Shown one piece after another: positions 1-7,533 of a stretch of DNA of 60,254 bases. The translations under genes and the position numbers were made by a program. Every line of letters begins with the position of its first letter. The first letter of the stretch is position 1. Source of the DNA: an uncultured Lachnospiraceae bacterium (GTDB lineage: Bacteria > Bacillota > Clostridia > Lachnospirales > Lachnospiraceae). The stretch spans positions 1 to 60,254 of the forward strand of contig CAMNTM010000018.1 in NCBI GenBank assembly GCA_946558465.1, given 5' to 3'. The notes beneath the pieces are model-generated. The model made no database searches. It was not told where the DNA came from and worked only from the letters and a program-made list of their open reading frames with translations.

Positions 1-32
1 CTTTGCTGCTGCCTCACCGGCTCAGCTCAACC

Positions 33-62
33 ATAATATCATCCGTTTCTATATATTGTCAA
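33..62 (-). promoter_or_regulatory. sigma-A promoter firing leftward out of the window
   Basis: On the minus strand there is a perfect -35 TTGACA (57-62) and a -10 TATTAT (33-38) with an 18-base spacer. The transcript would start near position 25 and leave the window at its left edge, so the gene it serves is not visible. No gene is seen between about 63 and 238, which is AT-rich with poly-T runs. Confidence 0.6.
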
Positions 63-238
63 GACCTTTTTTGCCTTTTTTTTACTTTTTTTTGAATTTT
101 TTTTGATGATACTATATTTAGCCTTTTTGCTTTTCATAACACAAGATATGGTTCTCCTGTTCCCTATATTCAGACTACTCTTTCATAATAAATTAAAACA
201 TATATTTACTAAGTCAAATCAACCTTCCTTCAATAGAA

Positions 239-269
239 CAAAAAAATGTCCGAAACGTCTGTTTCGGAC
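239..269 (-). terminator. intrinsic terminator of the tRNA-Ser gene
   Basis: A 9-bp perfect stem (GTCCGAAAC at 248-256 pairing with GTTTCGGAC at 261-269, loop GTCT) is followed on the minus strand by a run of seven U residues. It lies 17 bases beyond the tRNA 3' end, so it ends that transcript. Confidence 0.85.
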
Positions 270-285
270 CGCCAGAATTAACTAA

Positions 286-373
286 CGGAGAAAGAGGGAT
301 TTGAACCCTCGCGCCGGTCACCCGACCTACACCCTTAGCAGGGGCGCCTCTTCAGCCTCTTGAGTATTTCTCC
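286..373 (-). tRNA. tRNA-Ser (anticodon GCU)
   Basis: On the minus strand the acceptor 5' strand GGAGAAA (367-373) pairs with TTTCTCC (287-293), with discriminator G at 286. The anticodon loop reads CT-GCT-AA inside the CCC/GGG end of the anticodon stem, giving anticodon GCU, which reads AGC/AGU. A long variable arm follows, as expected for class II tRNA-Ser, and the T loop reads GGTTCAAATCC. Length is 88 nt without an encoded CCA. It has its own consensus promoter and terminator, so it is a single-gene unit. Confidence 0.95.
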
Positions 374-383
374 AGTAAAGATA

Positions 384-412
384 ATTATAATAGACCAATC
401 TGATATTGTCAA
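384..412 (-). promoter_or_regulatory. consensus sigma-A promoter of tRNA-Ser
   Basis: TTGACA (407-412 on the minus strand), a 17-base spacer and TATAAT (384-389) match the housekeeping consensus at all 12 positions. The expected start lies a few bases upstream of the mature tRNA 5' end at 373, typical of stable-RNA genes. Confidence 0.92.
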
Positions 413-523
413 TCTTTTTTTGTCTTTCTAGTAGAAATAATAAAACCCTCCTGCCATGAACACCGCACTCAAAAGCTGCAAAAATGCCATTATACACTTT
501 ATTCCTTTCTCGGCCCTCTAAAA

Positions 524-580
524 ATAACAAGAGAGGATTATACAATCTGCGCCAAAAACGGGCAGACACCAATCCTCTCT
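524..580 (-). terminator. branched stem-loop after the FliD-like gene, probable terminator
   Basis: AGAGAGGATT and AATCCTCTCT (530-539 and 571-580) form a perfect 10-bp outer stem. An inner stem TCTGC/GCAGA lies inside it. On the minus strand the structure is followed by a U-rich stretch (TTGTTATTTTT). It is about 50 bases beyond the stop of the FliD-like gene, so it most likely terminates that transcript. The inner stem makes it more elaborate than a plain terminator. The rest of 381-629 holds no gene that I can support. Confidence 0.6.
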
Positions 581-629
581 GTTTCTCACCTTAACATATT
601 ACTCTTTGCAGTCATACACAAAATTAAAA

Positions 630-1931
630 CTATATCAGATAATTCAACATCATGCCAACCGCTGAATAATTATTCATTGCATACGCTCCGCTTCTTGAAA
701 ACGAACTGAATGCATTGTACGGATTCGTTATGGATTCCATCTGTGAACTCGCCAAATCACCATCAATCAAAGAACTGGAACGCACATTCATGCCGCTGGA
801 GGCTTTATTAAAGGCTCTGTCAGCAATTCCACCCGGCCCAGAGATAATACTTCTTGTCAGGGACGGATTTTTATCCATATTCTTTTTAAAGGTATCCTTG
901 TCAAATTCCAAAGTAGCATCTTTCTTTACAGTAATGCCCAGCTGTTTCAAAGACTGTTCAGATCCTAAGCCCGCAACAAGATTGCGAAGCTGCTTATCTA
1001 CACCAGTTCCTCTGTCATAATTATCGTTAAGAAGCTTTAACGAAGAATTATAAGACTTTACCAAATCTTCAACAGCACCGGCAACTTTATCAGAATCAAC
1101 ATCTGCTTTAATCGTCGTCTTTCCAACGCCTTTTAATTTAACACCGATTCTGGTAGAGTCCATATAGATATCATTACCGTAAGATTCATGCTGCGTAGTC
1201 TTACCGCTTTTTGTTATAGAATATTTTGAGTTAGCTGCTTCAGTTGCCACAGTATCTGCTCCGGCAGCTGCCCCAAGCTGTCCGCTTACATCAAACGTAT
1301 TGGAAGCGCCTGTGAACTTACCCTCTATCTGCAGGGAAGCAACACCGTCCTTCTGTACAACACTAGCTGATACATTTGTAGAACCTCTGTTAATCTGATC
1401 TGCTGCTTCCTTCAGCATCTGAGCATTCGTCTTGGATGTGCCGTCACTGTTAAGTACGCTTACTTTAACATCTACACTGCCTGCCGCATTACCCACAGTA
1501 AAATTCATATCAGACTCTGCCTTCGCTGAAGCTTTAACTCCTTCACTGACATTCATCTGTGCCTTTGCAACCTGCTCAACATCGATCTGCATCTCCTGTG
1601 CATTTCTAACAGTCAGATTCTCAGTTGCAGTTGCTACAGATGAATTTGAGCTTGTAACAACCATATCATTCATAACTCCGCTCTGATTTGCACTCTTAAG
1701 TGCATTGGCAGAGCCCATTAATTCTGACATACTGCCACTGTAGCTCTTTACAAAATTCATGCTGGAATTTAAAGCTGTATTTCTGTATGCTCTTGATGAT
1801 ATAGACGAAACAGAAGATGCTGCCTGATTCAGTCTGGGATTACTTGCAAGAGCCTGTGTCAGCCGGAAGTTATTAATAGATGACTGATAATTATAATACC
1901 CCATATAGGAATTGATTCCATTGATTGCCAT
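630..1931 (-). CDS. FliD-like filament protein (divergent, short)
   Basis: 433 aa. The C-terminal third resembles the end of FliD: a segment reading QLGITVKKDATLEFDKDTF corresponds to the FliD pattern (ADIGIS...GKLTFDESKF) found in the full-length FliD at 7534-10053. The middle is a Ser/Ala/Asn-rich beta region like flagellar export substrates. The N terminus carries a GYYNYQSSI motif also seen in the HExxH protein at 13676-14473. No signal peptide is visible, so flagellar type III export is inferred. The start follows AAGGAGGAGG and there is a good sigma-28 promoter upstream, so it is a late gene. It may be an alternative cap or a surface-exposed filament accessory. It is about half the length of the other FliD here, and the family call is by motif only. 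Confidence 0.7.
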   Translation of the reverse strand: MAINGINSYMGYYNYQSSINNFRLTQALASNPRLNQAASSVSSISSRAYRNTALNSSMNFVKSYSGSMSELMGSANALKSANQSGVMNDMVVTSSNSSVATATENLTVRNAQEMQIDVEQVAKAQMNVSEGVKASAKAESDMNFTVGNAAGSVDVKVSVLNSDGTSKTNAQMLKEAADQINRGSTNVSASVVQKDGVASLQIEGKFTGASNTFDVSGQLGAAAGADTVATEAANSKYSITKSGKTTQHESYGNDIYMDSTRIGVKLKGVGKTTIKADVDSDKVAGAVEDLVKSYNSSLKLLNDNYDRGTGVDKQLRNLVAGLGSEQSLKQLGITVKKDATLEFDKDTFKKNMDKNPSLTRSIISGPGGIADRAFNKASSGMNVRSSSLIDGDLASSQMESITNPYNAFSSFSRSGAYAMNNYSAVGMMLNYLI

Positions 1932-1978
1932 ATTTCCTCCTCCTTTCTATAGTTCTATTTTGTATTTCTACATATATT

Positions 1979-2005
1979 ATATCGACACCCTGTATCTAAA
2001 TGTTA
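1979..2005 (-). promoter_or_regulatory. sigma-28 promoter of the FliD-like gene
   Basis: Minus strand reads TAAC (2002-2005), 15 bases, then GTCGATAT (1979-1986). The flagellar sigma consensus in Firmicutes is TAAA-N15-GCCGATAT, so 10 of 12 fixed positions match with exact spacing. It sits about 48 bases ahead of the start codon, between this gene and the chemoreceptor stop. Confidence 0.75.
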
Positions 2006-2035
2006 ATACCTTTTACCGCTTAATACACTTTACTT

Positions 2036-3715
2036 CTACCGATTCGGATTTCTTAACTTGAACCGTGCTACAAGAGACTTCAAAAGCTGAGCCTGACTTG
2101 ACAGCTCTTCACTTGCAGCAGCGCTTTCTTCTGCTGTAGCAGAATTTGTTTGTACAACACTTGAAATCTGATCCATACCTGTTGTTACCTGTGAAATCTC
2201 CTCTGCCTGCCTGTCTGCAGCCGTTGTGATTTCATCCACATATGTAACTGCACTCTTTGTACTCTCTACCGTAGCAGAAATAGCCTCTGCTGTACGTCCT
2301 GCAATCTCTGTTCCATTCTCAACGGCCTGAATCGTTCCCTCGATAAGAGCTGTCGTATTACTTGCCGCCTCTGCACTCTTGGATGCAAGATTACGAACCT
2401 CATCAGCTACTACCGCAAATCCTTTGCCTGCCTCGCCTGCACGTGCTGCCTCTACTGCTGCATTCAATGCAAGAATGTTAGTCTGGAATGCAATGTCTTC
2501 TATCGTCTTAATAATCTTTCCAATATCTCCAGACTTCTGGCTGATATCTTCCATAGCCGCGATCATATCGCGCATCTGCTCATTGGATACAGATAACTTG
2601 TCCTGAGCTTCCTCTACCTTTCCGCTTGCTTCCTTAGCGTTGCTTGCCGTATTATTAACTTCTCTGGAAATCTCGTTAATTGTTGCTGCAAGTTCTTCTA
2701 CAGAGCTTGCCTGTTCAGTTGCTCCCTGTGACAATGCCTGGGCACTGGAGGAAACCTGATCGGCGCCATTAGCAACCTGATCAGATGCGTCGTTAATCTG
2801 CCTCATTGTGTCACTCAAATTACGATTCATATGGCGGATAGAATCCAAAAGGGGCTTGAAATCTCCCACATAAGCATCTTCTTTTGCATAAAGATCAAAG
2901 TTACCGCTTGACATCTCATCCAGCAGATAAGACAAATCACGTACTACATCTTCTAATGTCTGACACGTATTCTTTACACAATTTATTAATAAACCAAATT
3001 CATCCTTTGATTCATAAGTCAAAGTCTGAGACATCTCGCCTCTTGCGAGTCCTTCCATCGCTGCTTCCACTTCACGTACCGGTTTTACAATCGTTACTGT
3101 TACCCGCAGGCAGATAATGATTGCCAGTACAACAGCAACTCCAGCCATAACCAAAAGTATAATCAAGCTTAGATTTGTCATCCGAATACTTTCAGCCTGT
3201 GTAGTATTTCGAATATCAAGCGTCTCGTCAATTAAAGTATTAATAATTTTAATTACATTAGCCAATGTCGGCTCACATTCGTCCAAAATAATTCGCGCTG
3301 CGCCCTGCTGATCACCTGCATTCAAAGCCGTCATAACCCTGTCTGCAATACCAAACCACTCTTCTAACGCAGTATTCAGCTCGGATACAACCTTCTCATC
3401 TAAGATATCCATCTCCTGGATCTCTTTCAGTCTCTCACGGATAATTGCAATCTGTTCCGTAACCTCCTGCTCCGTAGCTGGCTCTACCTTTCCACTAATC
3501 ACCATATCACGAACATCTTTTGCCGCTATAAAAGTAGCGATACGACTGGCCTTGACTGCATCATCTGCCGCCACTGCCCCATCCATAAATCCCTTCAGGT
3601 TTGTGTTCGCTTTTTGAAGCTGAAGCACCGAATAAACGGATATTATAACAGTCAACAATAACACAACCCCAAAGCTCACAAATAATTTTGTTCTGATTTT
3701 TAATTTCTTTAACAT
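2036..3715 (-). CDS. methyl-accepting chemotaxis protein (4HB-type sensor)
   Basis: 559 aa transmembrane chemoreceptor. TM1 is at about residues 12-32, a helical extracytoplasmic region follows to about 180 (four-helix-bundle type, ligand unknown), then TM2 (about 185-210), HAMP and a long coiled-coil signalling domain. The hairpin-tip segment ([20 protein letters not shown]) is the invariant CheA/CheW-binding tip. The start at 3715 is chosen because AGAAGGAGAG lies just upstream; an open frame extends further 5' but is Arg/Lys-rich and overlaps the neighbouring gene. It is 23 bases downstream of the 3739-4974 gene and probably cotranscribed with it. Confidence 0.93.
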   Translation of the reverse strand: MLKKLKIRTKLFVSFGVVLLLTVIISVYSVLQLQKANTNLKGFMDGAVAADDAVKASRIATFIAAKDVRDMVISGKVEPATEQEVTEQIAIIRERLKEIQEMDILDEKVVSELNTALEEWFGIADRVMTALNAGDQQGAARIILDECEPTLANVIKIINTLIDETLDIRNTTQAESIRMTNLSLIILLVMAGVAVVLAIIICLRVTVTIVKPVREVEAAMEGLARGEMSQTLTYESKDEFGLLINCVKNTCQTLEDVVRDLSYLLDEMSSGNFDLYAKEDAYVGDFKPLLDSIRHMNRNLSDTMRQINDASDQVANGADQVSSSAQALSQGATEQASSVEELAATINEISREVNNTASNAKEASGKVEEAQDKLSVSNEQMRDMIAAMEDISQKSGDIGKIIKTIEDIAFQTNILALNAAVEAARAGEAGKGFAVVADEVRNLASKSAEAASNTTALIEGTIQAVENGTEIAGRTAEAISATVESTKSAVTYVDEITTAADRQAEEISQVTTGMDQISSVVQTNSATAEESAAASEELSSQAQLLKSLVARFKLRNPNR

Positions 3716-3738
3716 TTTTCTCTCCTTCTGCCTATTCC

Positions 3739-4974
3739 TTATTTTATAGTGCTTTCTATTTCTTCTCTTTCTGTCACCTGGGATATCTCTCCCGGCTCCC
3801 CGGACATGTCTTCCTCTCCCCTCCTCATTAATCCTTTTATTTTTTCTTTTATATCTAAAATCCTGACTTGAATTCGAATCCATGCCTGCTTACACCTGTT
3901 AGCACACACTATTTTCAAAAACCGAAAATCTCGAATCAGCCAGCAAAAGACAAGCAAAAATGGTAATTTGACCAAAATAGGAAAAAGCTGGGACATATAC
4001 TCCTTTTTAGGAAACAGCCATTCCCTTTTTCGTATTGTCCACTCTTTCTCGCGGCTGCGCCAGTAAAAATCCAGCCTCGCTTCTTCATAAGGCAAAAGCG
4101 CTTTATCCAGATGCTTATTTTCCTTCCCGCCTGAAAGAATATACTCTTCAAGCTCCAATGCAAGTCCATATTCCTGTCTTATGCCTTCTCCAAACCAGAG
4201 TGCACCAAGAATTCCAACCTGCCCTATAAATTCCTGCCACTTTGCTCTTTCCAGAAGTTCATTCACCGTCTTCCAGTGAAAGCTTTCCTCCAGCAACTTC
4301 TGGTACTGCCAGAAATCCAGAATATCTCTTATCTTTAATGTACCGGAAGCATAAGCCTCAACTAATCTTCCTGTACGATACAGATACATCTCTTCTCTGG
4401 ATAATATATGTATGTGTCTGTAGTTTTCCATATGCAGATATTTCCTGACTGGCTCAGAAAAATGCCGCTTAACTACTTTATTTTCAATCGGCACCTGATC
4501 ATAAAATACAACCCTGATACCTGGTACTCTTGTATATACAGTTCCATTCCCTAACCGATCTTCTTCCTGCTCATAATCCATATCCCTCATAAATCTATGT
4601 ATACGAGCCAGACTTTTCTTATTCACCAGAATCTCGATTTGACCGATATAGGCCATCTCCGGCTTGACATATAATTCTTCTGTCCGCGTATCTATTAGAA
4701 ACACAGCATCAATCTTATGTCTTTCCAGCTGCCATATAATGACCTCTTCTGCATTTTTATACGATTTACGAAGAAGAAGCTCTTTCTTATAGCTTTGATA
4801 AAACTGAAGCTTGCACTCCTCCGAAATATCCTTTTCTATTCCCAGCATCCCAAGATAGATTATATTGATAACATTATGAAAGTCAGAAGCTTTGGAAATA
4901 TTCTCCCATCCTATATGCCTTCTTGACATCTGGAGCGGCTTTTGATTAATAACAGCCATCAGCAATATCAACAT
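3739..4974 (-). CDS. nucleotidyltransferase-like protein with degenerate active site
   Basis: 411 aa. The pattern around residues 110-145 ([17 protein letters not shown] followed by a helix and a -DYE turn) resembles the uncharacterised nucleotidyltransferase family Pfam PF14907, where the equivalent is PxxRxMxDIDLLV. Here the catalytic D-x-D reads Q-x-E, so activity is doubtful. One hydrophobic segment near residues 335-355 could be a membrane anchor, followed by a basic then acidic tail. The start is uncertain: a strong GGAAGGAGGG (5002-5011) lies 27 bases before this ATG, and between them is a two-codon frame ATG-AAA-TAA (4980-4988). An internal start at the MAVINQ or MSRRH methionine is possible. 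It is probably in an operon with the downstream chemoreceptor. Role unknown. Confidence 0.6.
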   Translation of the reverse strand: MLILLMAVINQKPLQMSRRHIGWENISKASDFHNVINIIYLGMLGIEKDISEECKLQFYQSYKKELLLRKSYKNAEEVIIWQLERHKIDAVFLIDTRTEELYVKPEMAYIGQIEILVNKKSLARIHRFMRDMDYEQEEDRLGNGTVYTRVPGIRVVFYDQVPIENKVVKRHFSEPVRKYLHMENYRHIHILSREEMYLYRTGRLVEAYASGTLKIRDILDFWQYQKLLEESFHWKTVNELLERAKWQEFIGQVGILGALWFGEGIRQEYGLALELEEYILSGGKENKHLDKALLPYEEARLDFYWRSREKEWTIRKREWLFPKKEYMSQLFPILVKLPFLLVFCWLIRDFRFLKIVCANRCKQAWIRIQVRILDIKEKIKGLMRRGEEDMSGEPGEISQVTEREEIESTIK

Positions 4975-5040
4975 ATATCTTATTTCATAATTGATGGTTT
5001 TCCCTCCTTCCAGCTATCTGTAAATCATACCTCTAACATA

Positions 5041-5048
5041 ATATCGGA
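5041..5048 (-). promoter_or_regulatory. possible sigma-28 -10 box upstream of the nucleotidyltransferase-like gene
   Basis: The minus strand reads TCCGATAT, one mismatch from GCCGATAT, 67 bases before the start at 4974. I see no convincing TAAA at 15 bases, so this is weak. If real it would put the chemoreceptor pair under flagellar control. Confidence 0.3.
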
Positions 5049-5074
5049 TATTTTATAAAAAAAATAACATTTTT

Positions 5075-5815
5075 CTACGTTTTTCTTTTTATCTCCTGAA
5101 GAACTCTGCGTTCTTCAAAAATATCTGTCGCCTTTAAATTATATATAGAATTCTTTTCATCTGCTACAAGCCGGCCTGAAACCAATGTTATACAGCGTCT
5201 TTTCATAATCGTAACAAGTTCTCTTGCGTGACTGGCAACTACTACCGTAATGCCCTGATAATTTATTTCCGCTAAAAGCTGCATCAAATCCCAGGCCGAA
5301 TCTGGGTCCAGATTCGCTGTAGGTTCATCTGCAATCAATATTTCTGGCTGTACAGAGATTGCTCTCGCCAAAAGTACCCTTGCCTGTTCTCCTCCGGATA
5401 ACTCATCCGGATATGCCTCATACCTTCCTGCGAGTCCGACTAATCCAAGTGCCCTCATAATTGTTGTTTTTATACTGCCGTTTGTTCTGCCTGTCGCAAG
5501 TATCGCAAGCAGAATATTATCATAAACGGAACGGTCCTTAAGAAGCCCTACTACCGATGAAACTATCCCCAGTCTGCGTCGATGTGCCGGTATCCTCTTC
5601 CGCTTCATGGTATCAACTCTTTTCCCTCCGACCGTTATCTCTCCTGACGTCACTTCCTCCTGCTTTATAATCAAATCTAACAGCGTACTTTTACCAGCTC
5701 CGCTTTTGCCTATTATAAATACAAATTCTCCTCTTTCAATTTCAAAAGAAATATCATCTAATACTATATCATTCCGGAATTTTTTTGTCACATGATCAAA
5801 AATAATTTGTGCCAT
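5075..5815 (-). CDS. FtsE-like ABC transporter ATPase, orphan
   Basis: 246 aa cytoplasmic ATP-binding subunit. Walker A GKSGAGKST (about 37-45), signature LSGGEQARVLLARA, Walker B ILIADEPT and the switch histidine in VVVASHAREL are all present. The order and wording (IPAHRRRLGIV...LLKDRSVYDNI) match FtsE/lipoprotein-exporter type ATPases. The Q-loop, normally VFQDF in FtsE, reads VSSVVG, so the Gln is absent. No FtsX-like permease is next to it. It has its own sigma-A promoter. It could act on a permease elsewhere or be a regulatory paralog. Confidence 0.85.
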   Translation of the reverse strand: MAQIIFDHVTKKFRNDIVLDDISFEIERGEFVFIIGKSGAGKSTLLDLIIKQEEVTSGEITVGGKRVDTMKRKRIPAHRRRLGIVSSVVGLLKDRSVYDNILLAILATGRTNGSIKTTIMRALGLVGLAGRYEAYPDELSGGEQARVLLARAISVQPEILIADEPTANLDPDSAWDLMQLLAEINYQGITVVVASHARELVTIMKRRCITLVSGRLVADEKNSIYNLKATDIFEERRVLQEIKRKT

Positions 5816-5863
5816 AACTTCCTACCTTAATTTTTTTCAGCTGCTTCCGATATTTATAATGAT

Positions 5864-5892
5864 ACTATACTGTTTTAGAACAAAGCAGTCAA
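5864..5892 (-). promoter_or_regulatory. sigma-A promoter of the FtsE-like gene
   Basis: TTGACT (5887-5892, minus strand), a 17-base spacer and TATAGT (5864-5869) match 10 of 12 consensus positions. It lies about 50 bases upstream of the start, in the 104-base gap between two divergent genes. Confidence 0.75.
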
Positions 5893-5919
5893 TATAGATT
5901 CTTAAAACAGGGAGAAAAA

Positions 5920-6660
5920 ATGAAAAAGAAATTACTAATCGGAGTGCTCCTCACAGCAATGTTATGGTATGCACCCTTTTCTCAGATAGAGCTCGCCTCC
6001 GGCATTCCAGATGCGTCCGACTCTCAGGAAGCTTCTTCCGGACCCTCCACTGATGCACCGAATGAAGATGAAACGCCGGTTTCCGAGGACGAGATACCGA
6101 TTCAGACTGCTTCAGAAGGTGTTTACAAGCTTACCAGCAGCGTAGGACTTCTAACATACTACAATCAGTCCGACGAGCGGTGGGCAGGAGCTCTTTATGG
6201 GGGCAGAGACAGACTATCCGGCTATGGCTGCGGTCCTACTGTACTGGCTATGCTGGTAACCAGCTTCACAGGTGAAACCTGCCTGCCCTCTGATATGGCA
6301 GAATGGGCGGCTGCAAATAACTATTGGTCAGCAGGCTCCGGAACAAAACATAATTTTATCCCCGAATGCGCCGCTGCCTTCGGCTTCAATGCAAAATCTT
6401 TTCAAAATTATACTACAGAAGGTGTTCTGGCCGAGCTCTCCAGCGGAAATATTTTGGTTGCCTTGATGGGACCGGGGCATTTTACCACCAGCGGACATTT
6501 CATTATTATTGCAGATTACTGGTCCGGCAGTCAAGTACGGGTAGCAGATCCTGCAAGTCTGGACAGAACCCAAACCGCCTGGGACCTGCAGACGATTCTT
6601 GATGAACTTAACTATGGAGCTAATGGAGGCGGTCCCCTGTGGAGTATCTCCCCAAAGTAA
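5920..6660 (+). CDS. secreted C39-like cysteine peptidase (Peptidase_C39_2 type)
   Basis: 246 aa. Residues 1-27 form a signal peptide (KKK, then a hydrophobic stretch ending near LAS). An acidic Ser/Pro linker (28-65) leads to a papain-like fold: YNQSDERWAG (81-90), catalytic Cys in GYGCGPT (Cys104), candidate His193 in SGHFIII and Asp210 in VADP. This order matches the C39-like peptidase family PF13529. It is expected outside the membrane, perhaps acting on peptides or on wall-linked substrates. RBS GGGAG precedes the ATG. It is a single gene between divergent and convergent neighbours and ends at a terminator. Confidence 0.85.
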   Translation: MKKKLLIGVLLTAMLWYAPFSQIELASGIPDASDSQEASSGPSTDAPNEDETPVSEDEIPIQTASEGVYKLTSSVGLLTYYNQSDERWAGALYGGRDRLSGYGCGPTVLAMLVTSFTGETCLPSDMAEWAAANNYWSAGSGTKHNFIPECAAAFGFNAKSFQNYTTEGVLAELSSGNILVALMGPGHFTTSGHFIIIADYWSGSQVRVADPASLDRTQTAWDLQTILDELNYGANGGGPLWSISPK

Positions 6661-6697
6661 AACCTGCGGCACATTATAACCGCAGGTTTTATTTTTA
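6661..6697. terminator. bidirectional terminator between the C39 peptidase and the fliDS operon
   Basis: AACCTGCGG (6661-6669) pairs perfectly with CCGCAGGTT (6680-6688), followed on the plus strand by TTATTTTT. On the minus strand the stem is followed by TTTTAC, so it can also end the convergent fliD-fliS transcript. Confidence 0.85.
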
Positions 6698-6719
6698 ACT
6701 CAATATTTTAATTTTTATC

Positions 6720-7130
6720 CTATGTAGCTGAACGATAATAAGAATCTTTTCCGGCAAGCTTAAGATTAATTGCTTTATCAATACTAATAGCCCGATTTAT
6801 TACCTGGGCTATCTGGCCGCTTAGGTCTATAATTTTCCCCGCCTCAAAGCTTTCCGGCTCATACTTGCTTTCTCCAGAAAGCCAGCTCCTAATCTTTTCT
6901 CTGTCTTCACCAGACGCTGCCTGCAGCAGAAGCCAAATCTCTTGTTTTATTTCTCCTGCCTTTTCCAGCTCATCCTGCCGCATCTTTACAAGAAGCTGAG
7001 CTGCTTCCTGGTCATTCCTTGATAAAGCATCTCCAAGCTCTTTCGTTACGCGTTCTATCTCTACTATATGCATGTAATTACGCTGTAGTCTCTTTAGAAT
7101 CTCCAATAGCAGCTCTTCTCTGTTTTCCAT
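6720..7130 (-). CDS. FliT/FlgN-like flagellar chaperone candidate
   Basis: 136 aa, almost entirely helical with charged heptads (LLLEILKRLQRNYMHIVEIE near the N terminus). Small helical proteins immediately after fliS are typically FliT- or FlgN-type export chaperones that keep cap or hook-associated subunits unfolded. There is no diagnostic catalytic motif, so the assignment rests on size, helicity and position. It starts 12 bases after the fliS stop with a GGAGGAG ribosome site and is the last gene of the fliD operon. Confidence 0.6.
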   Translation of the reverse strand: MENREELLLEILKRLQRNYMHIVEIERVTKELGDALSRNDQEAAQLLVKMRQDELEKAGEIKQEIWLLLQAASGEDREKIRSWLSGESKYEPESFEAGKIIDLSGQIAQVINRAISIDKAINLKLAGKDSYYRSAT

Positions 7131-7142
7131 GTCTCCTCCTGA

Positions 7143-7514
7143 TTATACCGCAGCCGTTTTACTAGCCTCTCTGAACGCATCACGAAGCTCCATAACAAGG
7201 GGTTTCAGCTCCTGAATCACCGCGCTGTTCCTTCCGGCCTGCAGTCTGCTGAGTTCATACATGAAAAACTCGTACATTCTTTTTAATTCATAACTAATCT
7301 CATATTCCATATTCAATGTCTTATCAAGATAATGTACGATATCCTTCGATCTTTGGACCGATTTATCAAACAAATCAAAATCCTTATCATCTAATGCAAG
7401 CTGCGCCCTGGTGAGACGCTTAATCAACTCATCATAGAGAAGAAGAAGCATCTCTCCATGCGTCATAGTATTTACAGACTGCATCTTATACTGCTCATAT
7501 CCGTTTTGATACAT
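7143..7514 (-). CDS. fliS: FliS, flagellin export chaperone
   Basis: 123 aa. The N-terminal YEQYKMQSVNTMTHGEMLLL and the helices ending in YELSRLQAGRN are classic FliS. It binds the C terminus of flagellin in the cytoplasm and delivers it to the export gate. It lies 19 bases downstream of fliD, as in most Firmicutes. Full length for the family. Confidence 0.96.
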   Translation of the reverse strand: MYQNGYEQYKMQSVNTMTHGEMLLLLYDELIKRLTRAQLALDDKDFDLFDKSVQRSKDIVHYLDKTLNMEYEISYELKRMYEFFMYELSRLQAGRNSAVIQELKPLVMELRDAFREASKTAAV

Positions 7515-7533
7515 ACTTTTCCCCTTTTTCGGC

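Noticed and set aside
103-285. Short open frame in the AT-rich left edge
   Set aside because: It has no ribosome site, a low-complexity start, and runs through the terminator and into the tRNA gene.
327-572. Open frame overlapping the tRNA-Ser and its promoter
   Set aside because: It is antisense to no gene but overlaps a certain tRNA gene and a perfect promoter, and its protein is Arg/Leu-rich without known features.
3716-3883. N-terminal extension of the first chemoreceptor
   Set aside because: The added 56 residues are basic, overlap the upstream gene, and would place the first membrane helix behind them; AGAAGGAG marks the inner ATG.
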